A stretch of 9,995 bases of DNA from a candidate division WWE3 bacterium (GTDB taxonomy: Bacteria > Patescibacteriota > 4484-211 > JAGQKX01): positions 1 through 9,995 of the forward strand of contig JAGQKX010000017.1 in the NCBI GenBank assembly GCA_020429905.1. The letters run 5' to 3'. Positions 6,681 to 9,995 of the stretch are shown in pieces. Positions within the stretch are counted from its first letter, which is position 1. Every line of letters starts with the position of its first letter. Below the pieces are notes generated by a model. It saw nothing but the letters and a program-made list of their open reading frames with translations. It was not told where the DNA came from and searched no databases. The position numbers and the translations under genes are program-made.

Positions 6681-7133
6681 TTACCCTACAACTTCTTCTC
6701 GGTTTGCAATCTTTTCAAGTCGTCTGATGTGGCGGGCGGCGTTAGAAAAATCCGTATTCAAAAAAGCTTCGACCACTTCGTATACTGCTTCGCGAGCTTC
6801 AAAATCAGCAGAAAGACACAGAATATTTACATCATCATCTTCTCGAGCCTTAACCGCTTGTTCGGGTGACATGACGAGCCCCGCTCGCACACCTTTGATT
6901 TTATTAGCTGCCACACAGGCACCCACTCCAGAACCACAAATAACGATACCCCGATGATCAGACTCACCATCAGCAACTTGGTTCGCAACCGGGAATACAA
7001 AATCGGGATAATCATCGTCCGGATCATATTCCACGTTTCCCAAATCGCGATACTCATACCCTTTCTGATCAAGGTATTTTTTGAGCTCTTCTTTGAGCGA
7101 GAATCCTCTGTGATCAGCGCCTAAATAGACCAC
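6681..7133 (-). CDS. rpiB: Ribose-5-phosphate isomerase B
   Basis: This RpiB/LacAB-family protein isomerises ribose 5-phosphate and ribulose 5-phosphate. At 150 residues it has normal length. It starts MVYLGADHRGF, with the substrate-binding Asp7-His8 pair; CGSGVG begins with Cys66, the catalytic base at the same number as in E. coli; AANKIKGVRAG follows. The usual R-x-H-N motif is AREDDDVN here, so the position of the ring-opening histidine (His99 in E. coli) is Asp99. The start is GTG at 7133: no ATG exists in frame before the upstream stop at 7178, and the protein then begins exactly where RpiB proteins do. It is the first gene of the minus-strand operon, driven by the promoter at 7143-7171, probably with a leader of a few bases at most. 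Allose- or galactose-6-phosphate isomerase activity is less likely beside rpe and transketolase. Confidence 0.92.
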   Translation of the reverse strand: MVYLGADHRGFSLKEELKKYLDQKGYEYRDLGNVEYDPDDDYPDFVFPVANQVADGESDHRGIVICGSGVGACVAANKIKGVRAGLVMSPEQAVKAREDDDVNILCLSADFEAREAVYEVVEAFLNTDFSNAARHIRRLEKIANREEVVG

Positions 7134-7142
7134 GTTGTATTC

Positions 7143-7171
7143 ATTGTAGACATATATAAGTTTAACGTCAA
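7143..7171 (-). promoter_or_regulatory. Sigma70-type promoter of the rpiB operon
   Basis: Read on the minus strand, TTGACG (7171-7166) and TACAAT (7148-7143) each match the sigma70 consensus at five of six positions and are separated by exactly 17 nt. Only 9 nt (GAATACAAC) separate the -10 box from the GTG of rpiB. The usual -10 to start distance puts transcription initiation within about 0-4 nt of the start codon, which predicts a leaderless or near-leaderless mRNA. No other promoter is apparent within the operon, whose genes are almost contiguous. Confidence 0.72.
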
Positions 7172-7212
7172 TTGTTCATGAAGACTGCTAACCAGCGGAA
7201 AGAATCATACTC

Positions 7213-7241
7213 TAGAGACATCTCAGAAACTTGGTTATAAT
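7213..7241 (+). promoter_or_regulatory. Sigma70-type promoter of the glycerate kinase operon
   Basis: A perfect TATAAT (7236-7241) lies 17 nt downstream of TAGAGA (7213-7218), which matches TTGACA at four of six positions. Transcription would start near 7247-7250, about 10-13 nt before the ATG. It faces away from the rpiB promoter, so the two operons could share control from the region between them. The -35 box is weak, which may point to an activator or to lower constitutive strength. Confidence 0.6.
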
Positions 7242-7249
7242 GGAGAGGA
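7242..7249 (+). promoter_or_regulatory. Shine-Dalgarno-like sequence of glycerate kinase
   Basis: GGAGAGGA lies 10 nt before the ATG at 7260 and looks like a strong ribosome binding site supporting that start. It directly abuts the TATAAT box, so initiation at the usual distance would remove most of it from the mRNA. Either transcription starts slightly early or further upstream, or the site is not used. Confidence 0.5.
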
Positions 7250-7259
7250 ATTACGACGT

Positions 7260-8537
7260 ATGATTATTAAAAACTTTGATTCCTTAGCAAAAACTCCCCT
7301 CCGCAAAGATGCCCTGACCATCGTCGAAGCTGGTTTTGAAGCTATTCAGACTGACCATGTCATCGAACAAAATATTTCACTCTCCGGTTCGACCCTCTCA
7401 ATTCTCGAACAAACGTATGATCTAGACAATTACGAAAACATCTACGTTATTGCCTTCGGAAAATCTTCTTACCAAGCAGCCCAGTCAATCAATGCTATTT
7501 TGGGCGACAAGATTACTAAAGGGTACGCTATTGGGGTAACAGGCGGAGATCCCGTAGGAAAAATTGTTACCGTAGCCGGGACACATCCTTCACCGAGCGA
7601 TATTAACCATCGAGCCGCACAGCAGATTATCGAGCTCCTTTCACATACAACCGAAAAAGATCTGGTCCTGGCTTTCATTTCTGGCGGTGGGTCAGCCCTT
7701 TTTGCAGCTCCCTATAAACTCACCGTTGATGAACAGGCCATGATCACCAACACATTAATGAAACTGGGAGCAGATATTCACGAACTTAACATTGTCCGAA
7801 AACATATTTCGGAAGTAAAAGGCGGACGTCTTGCTTCTCTTGCCAGTCCCGCCAAATTAGTGACGGTTATTTTCTCGGATGTTCCAGGTAACGACCTCTC
7901 AACGATTGCCTCTGGTTCGACGGTGCTGGATGAATCAACGGTTGAAGACGCCCAACGAATCATCGACCAATACGATCTTATGTCACACATAGATCTGGAC
8001 GCTATTGAATTATCTGAATCACCTAAAGATCCTGCGATCTTTACTACCGTCGACAACATCCTCATTTTGGATCCGACGAGTGCAGTCATTGCCATGAAAC
8101 AAAAAGCTGAGGAGCTCGGTTATCAAACAGAGGTTTATGCCACAGAGTTACAAGGAGAAGCTAGAAGCGTGGGTAAAGAATTGCTAGAGCAGGCAAAATC
8201 TGGCGTCGCTGTGTTAGCTTCAGGAGAGACTACAGTCAATGTCTTAGGTAATGGAATTGGCGGGCGCAACCAAGAACTCGTTTTAGCAAACCTACAAAAC
8301 ATCAACAAAAAACAAGTATTGATTTCAGCTGCTTCCGATGGTCACGACCACAGTGATTCAGCAGGTGCCATTGCTGATGAACATTCGTACGATGACGCTA
8401 AAGGAATGAACTTAGATCCAAAAGACTTTTTAGAAACCAGTGATTCTTTTACTTTTTTCACGCAAACCGGAGACCTGCTTGACACGGGATTACTCGAATC
8501 AAACATTGCCGATATGTATTTGGTTCTCCAGAAATAA
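7260..8537 (+). CDS. Glycerate 2-kinase, GK-II/MOFRL family
   Basis: This enzyme phosphorylates D-glycerate with ATP to 2-phosphoglycerate, feeding lower glycolysis; it is cytosolic. At 425 residues it matches the two-domain family (N-terminal DUF4147-like domain, about 8-240; MOFRL domain, about 315-423). Visible motifs are FGKSS with Lys68, HPSPSD at 109-114, SGGGSAL at 141-147, VRKHISEVKGGR at 179-190, SDVPGNDLSTIASGSTVLD at 206-224, GGRNQELVLANLQ at 334-346, and SDG(HD)HSDSAGAIAD at 359-373. The normally TGPTGTN-like segment reads TGLLESN at 409-415, a divergence of uncertain effect. It is first of the rightward operon, with a promoter at 7213-7241 and no terminator before the next gene 16 nt away. 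Family assignment is firm. Glycerate as substrate rests on the family. Confidence 0.92.
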   Translation: MIIKNFDSLAKTPLRKDALTIVEAGFEAIQTDHVIEQNISLSGSTLSILEQTYDLDNYENIYVIAFGKSSYQAAQSINAILGDKITKGYAIGVTGGDPVGKIVTVAGTHPSPSDINHRAAQQIIELLSHTTEKDLVLAFISGGGSALFAAPYKLTVDEQAMITNTLMKLGADIHELNIVRKHISEVKGGRLASLASPAKLVTVIFSDVPGNDLSTIASGSTVLDESTVEDAQRIIDQYDLMSHIDLDAIELSESPKDPAIFTTVDNILILDPTSAVIAMKQKAEELGYQTEVYATELQGEARSVGKELLEQAKSGVAVLASGETTVNVLGNGIGGRNQELVLANLQNINKKQVLISAASDGHDHSDSAGAIADEHSYDDAKGMNLDPKDFLETSDSFTFFTQTGDLLDTGLLESNIADMYLVLQK

Positions 8538-8542
8538 CCCTT

Positions 8543-8548
8543 GGGAGA
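8543..8548 (+). promoter_or_regulatory. Shine-Dalgarno that fixes the start of the MazG-like gene
   Basis: GGGAGA lies 5 nt upstream of the ATG at 8554, right after the glycerate kinase stop. It favours this start over the longer frame that opens at 8440 inside the kinase gene and over the internal ATG at 8575. Confidence 0.65.
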
Positions 8549-8553
8549 ATCAA

Positions 8554-8811
8554 ATGTATTCTGATATAGTAATAATGGATACTCTTGATCAAGTACTTGA
8601 ATTTAAGGAGAAATATCGAAACAAGTGGCGAGATCAACCCGAAGACTACTGGTTGGCGCGTCTCATGCAAGAAGTCGGAGAACTCGCGTCAAGCCTCGCT
8701 CATGATCACGATGATCCGCCAGAACTCGAACTCACAGAAATCGCCAGTATCTGCCTCAACTGGTTAGATATGCGGCACGCACGCAATGAAGAAAATACTG
8801 AAACGAATTGA
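8554..8811 (+). CDS. Small MazG-like (all-alpha NTP pyrophosphohydrolase superfamily) protein
   Basis: This predicted 85-residue helical protein is too short to hold more than one domain. The MazG-type metal-binding pattern E-x-x-E, 12-28 residues, E-x-x-D appears as EVGE (40-43), 15 residues, then ELTE (59-62), so the last aspartate is a glutamate. A preceding WLARLMQE helix and a following IASICLNWLDM helix fit the four-helix core. Family members hydrolyse NTPs or dNTPs to monophosphates and pyrophosphate, for housecleaning or pool control; activity here is unproven. It sits 16 nt after glycerate kinase and its last 26 nt overlap the FAD oxidase. The start is set by the Shine-Dalgarno at 8543-8548. 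Confidence that the gene is real is high; the family call is moderate. Confidence 0.62.
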   Translation: MYSDIVIMDTLDQVLEFKEKYRNKWRDQPEDYWLARLMQEVGELASSLAHDHDDPPELELTEIASICLNWLDMRHARNEENTETN

Positions 8812-9995
8812 AGACGCAATTGAAGGTGAAGTAGTCACTGACAGCAACTATCTCGATTACTATTCGACCGATGGTAGTATTTTCGAAGTAAAACCGACCG
8901 CCGTTTGTTTCCCCAAAGATACTATTGATGTTCAAAATATCGTCAAAATTATTCACGAAGAAGCCGAAAATGGAAATTATTTTCCAATCACTCCCCGAGG
9001 TAAAGGAACCGATCAAGGTGGCGGGCCGCTCGGTACCGGTTTAATCGTTGATTTCACCAAATATATGAATCATATCTTAGAAATAGGTGAAGATTTCGTC
9101 AGAGTTGAACCGGGTGTACGATACGGACATCTTCAAGACGAACTCAAAAAACGAGGTAAATACCTCCCCCCGTACCCCGCCTCATTAGAAATTTGTTCTA
9201 TCGGCGGAGCCATCTCTAATAACTCAGCAGGGGAAAAAACCGTCAAATACGGTGCTACCCGTGACTATATTCACTCCCTTAAAGCCGTTTTGTCTGATGG
9301 TGAACTTATCGAAACTGAACCGATGACTGGACAGCAAGTTGGCGCCAAAAAACGTCAAAAATCACTGGAAGGTACCGTGTACAAAAAACTCGATGCATTA
9401 TTAAAAAAGAACGATAAACTCATCGCCGAACATGAACCAAAAGTTACCAAAAATTCAACTGGGTATGCACTCTGGGAAATAAATAAATATGGATTGTTTG
9501 ATCTCGCTCAACTGATCACTGGTTCACAAGGAACACTCGCCTTGGTCACTGAGGCAATTCTCGTTACCATGGACGCACCTGAGCCTGAAAAAGTAACCTT
9601 AGCCGTAAGTCATTATGACAGTCTGCAAATGGCAGGCAAAGCGATCCATGAACTGCATAAATTAGACCCCAGTGCCCTGGAGATCGTTGATATCAACCTA
9701 ATCCAACTCGTGCTCAAACAAAATCCTGATTTGTTAAAAGGCCTCTTACCTAAGAAATTACCCGCAATTGTTTTGTTAACAGAATTTGACGATCACTCCG
9801 CTGCCGCAAAACAAACCAAACTCGCAGCCGCCCAAAAAATCTTTGATAAATATTCTTTCTCCTCAGTGGTTAAAGAAAATCCAGACGATCAAGCACGGCT
9901 ATGGAAACTACGACGAAGTGCTGCTGCGGTTATGTGGACTATACCTGGAACCAAAAAAGCATTACCCATCATCGAAGATGGAGTGGTTCCGCCTG
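8786..9995 (+). CDS. FAD-linked oxidase (GlcD/D-lactate dehydrogenase family), C-terminus off the window
   Basis: This flavoprotein belongs to the VAO/PCMH family that oxidises D-2-hydroxyacids such as D-lactate, glycolate or 2-hydroxyglutarate, passing electrons to a quinone or partner protein. The 403 visible residues cover the FAD-binding domain (about 30-180): PRGKGTDQGGGPLGTG at 70-85, RVEPGVRYG at 106-114, SIGGAISNNSAG at 138-149, and GATRDYIHSLKAVLSDGE at 156-173. The oxidase C-terminal domain begins near 210, with GSQGTLALVTEA at 247-258 and LWKLRRSAAAVM at 372-383. IEDGVVPP at the edge is where family members continue for at least about 60 residues, or into an iron-sulfur domain as in YdiJ-like fusions. 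The ATG at 8786 overlaps the preceding gene by 26 nt with no Shine-Dalgarno; it is chosen because homologues start at this distance from the FAD motifs. Substrate unknown. Confidence 0.85.
   Translation, partial: MKKILKRIEDAIEGEVVTDSNYLDYYSTDGSIFEVKPTAVCFPKDTIDVQNIVKIIHEEAENGNYFPITPRGKGTDQGGGPLGTGLIVDFTKYMNHILEIGEDFVRVEPGVRYGHLQDELKKRGKYLPPYPASLEICSIGGAISNNSAGEKTVKYGATRDYIHSLKAVLSDGELIETEPMTGQQVGAKKRQKSLEGTVYKKLDALLKKNDKLIAEHEPKVTKNSTGYALWEINKYGLFDLAQLITGSQGTLALVTEAILVTMDAPEPEKVTLAVSHYDSLQMAGKAIHELHKLDPSALEIVDINLIQLVLKQNPDLLKGLLPKKLPAIVLLTEFDDHSAAAKQTKLAAAQKIFDKYSFSSVVKENPDDQARLWKLRRSAAAVMWTIPGTKKALPIIEDGVVPP

Larger units (their letters stand above)
7134..7259. other. Divergent intergenic region with back-to-back promoters
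   Basis: This is the only sizeable gap in the window, 126 bp between the GTG of rpiB and the ATG of glycerate kinase. It holds one promoter-like element for each direction, with about 40 bp (7172-7212) between the two -35 boxes where a shared regulator could bind. An 8-bp palindrome, TTCATGAA, lies at 7175-7182. GAGA/TCTC at 7215-7224 is a small inverted repeat overlapping the rightward -35. Both repeats are too short to call operators. No riboswitch-like structure or terminator is visible. Confidence 0.6.

Noticed and set aside
7132..7168. ACGTT / AACGT inverted repeat flanking the rpiB -10 region
   Set aside because: Five-base arms 27 nt apart are expected by chance, so they are not enough to call an operator or hairpin.
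8440..8553. Frame upstream of the MazG-like gene, open from an ATG at 8440
   Set aside because: It lies wholly inside glycerate kinase in another frame, while an ATG with a good Shine-Dalgarno exists at 8554.
8538..8553. CCCTTGGG after glycerate kinase, considered as a terminator stem
   Set aside because: The arms are at most four bases with no loop and no T-run follows; part of it is the next gene's ribosome binding site.

Overview
The window is a dense bacterial metabolic locus: eleven protein-coding genes, two of them cut by the window edges, separated by one divergent promoter region of about 126 bp. I see no RNA gene, insertion sequence, CRISPR array or prophage gene. TAA and TGA both end genes and no TGA interrupts a reading frame, so the standard bacterial code applies. 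The style fits a small fermentative bacterium, most likely Candidatus Patescibacteria (CPR). The signs are a split transketolase, divergent Rpe and RpiB, a class II aldolase, a PfkB kinase with an unusual N-terminal insert, gene spacings of a few bases and patchy Shine-Dalgarno use. The phylum is an inference from gene style, not from a marker gene.

Left arm, minus strand, 7133 down to 1. This is one tight operon, in transcription order: ribose-5-phosphate isomerase B, a ribulose-phosphate 3-epimerase homologue, a LOG-family (phosphoribohydrolase-like) protein, transketolase N-terminal subunit, transketolase C-terminal subunit, class II fructose-bisphosphate aldolase, PfkB carbohydrate kinase, D-2-hydroxyacid dehydrogenase, and an amino-acid permease that runs off the left edge. 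The gaps in order are 21, 2, 4, 2, 1, 1, -4 and 14 nt. A near-consensus sigma70-type promoter sits so close to the rpiB start that the mRNA is probably leaderless or nearly so.

Right arm, plus strand, 7260 to 9995. Glycerate 2-kinase (MOFRL type) is followed by a small MazG-like protein, then by an FAD-linked oxidase of the glycolate/D-lactate oxidase family that is cut at the right edge. No terminator is visible between them.

How the genes may work together (inference). The left operon holds the non-oxidative pentose-phosphate steps except transaldolase, together with an aldolase and a sugar kinase. These two could replace transaldolase by way of sedoheptulose-1,7-bisphosphate. The LOG protein could supply ribose 5-phosphate from nucleoside monophosphates, and the 2-hydroxyacid dehydrogenase could be the fermentative outlet to D-lactate. 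Across the promoter, glycerate kinase and the FAD oxidase also act on 2-hydroxyacids. The most unusual observations are the loss of both metal-binding histidines in the epimerase homologue, the histidine-to-aspartate change at the ring-opening position of RpiB, and the probable leaderless start of the operon.
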